6,377 nucleotides of DNA from an uncultured Oscillospiraceae bacterium (GTDB lineage Bacteria > Bacillota > Clostridia > Oscillospirales > Oscillospiraceae), in the NCBI GenBank assembly GCA_937915075.1, contig CALDMA010000360.1, positions 1 through 6,377 on the forward strand, given 5' to 3'. The position numbers were made by a program, and so were the translations under genes. Positions within the stretch are counted from its first letter, which is position 1; each line of letters begins with the position of its first letter. Positions 6,274-6,377 of the stretch are shown piece by piece. The notes under the pieces were generated by a model. The model saw only the letters and a list, made by a program, of their open reading frames with translations. It was not told where the DNA came from and made no database searches.

Positions 6274-6377
6274 TCACTTTTTGAGATACTGCGCGCTCGC
6301 GTACCCCGTCTTCCCGCTCTGGGTCTTGACGTAGTACCACACCGCGCCACTCTCTGATTCCTTGCAGTAGTACCCGT
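6274..6377 (-). CDS. C-terminus of an SH3b-domain protein (partial, N-terminus outside the window)
   Basis: Only the last 34 residues are present, ending WYYVKTQSGKTGYASAQYLKK before TGA. The pattern WYYVK...GKTGYAS.QYLK is the closing half of a bacterial SH3 (SH3_3-type) domain, in which the W-Y strand, the G-K-T-G-Y turn and the terminal YLK are characteristic. SH3b domains usually bind peptidoglycan or peptides, and in phages they are common at the C-terminus of endolysins and of some tail-tip proteins. Which applies here cannot be told without the rest of the gene. The frame is the same as that of the 774-aa gene, 18 nt downstream, and one transcript is likely. Confidence 0.75.
   Translation of the reverse strand, partial: GYYCKESESGAVWYYVKTQSGKTGYASAQYLKK

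Noticed and set aside
1..6377. CRISPR array, tRNA, rho-independent terminator, insertion sequence or attachment site
   Set aside because: No spaced direct repeats, cloverleaf, GC stem followed by a T run, transposase or terminal inverted repeats could be recognised on either strand; coding sequence fills nearly the whole window.

Overview
This window looks like a late (virion structural) segment of a tailed phage or prophage from a G+C-rich member of the Firmicutes/Clostridia, plausibly a gut Oscillospiraceae-type host. The evidence is the strong G/C preference at third codon positions, AGGAGG-type ribosome binding sites before nearly every start, and protein types I recognise as recurring in clostridial phages. 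The host assignment is inference; no taxonomic marker is present.

Every gene I can support lies on the minus strand, so the window reads right to left as one tightly packed transcription unit. The order is: (1) the C-terminus of a bacterial SH3-like (SH3b) protein, 6274-6377, cut by the window edge; (2) a 774-aa beta-rich tail hub/nozzle-like protein, 3931-6255; (3) a 46-aa coiled-coil microprotein, 3800-3940, whose start overlaps the end of gene 2 by 10 nt; (4) a 398-aa helical, Gln/Ala/Tyr-rich phage protein with a TGGLASSYA motif, 2598-3794; (5) a very large polypeptide starting at 2588 and still open at position 1 (at least 862 codons). The last has a long helical N-terminal part, hydrophobic and glycine-zipper segments, and a zincin metallopeptidase domain (HEIGH). 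Gaps between genes are 5 to 18 nt, so translational coupling is likely throughout. I see no promoter, terminator, tRNA, IS, CRISPR array or attachment site, and no stretch over 300 nt is without a gene.

The most unusual feature is at 545-715. A complete 56-codon gene with its own GGAGG ribosome binding site sits inside the large polypeptide gene, in another reading frame on the same strand. Third-position composition changes frame exactly over this stretch (about 77% G/C in the nested frame against about 37% in the host frame), and both CTA codons of the large gene fall here. The coding signal returns to the large gene's frame for the metallopeptidase domain, which has no credible start of its own. 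The stretch therefore looks doubly coding. The nested gene ends in AAAAAA-TAA, where a -1 slip would continue directly into the metallopeptidase frame.

A working model, which is inference: genes 2-5 build the tail or portal-proximal assembly and its internal or ejected cargo, with the large protein being a polyvalent protein delivered or processed with the DNA.
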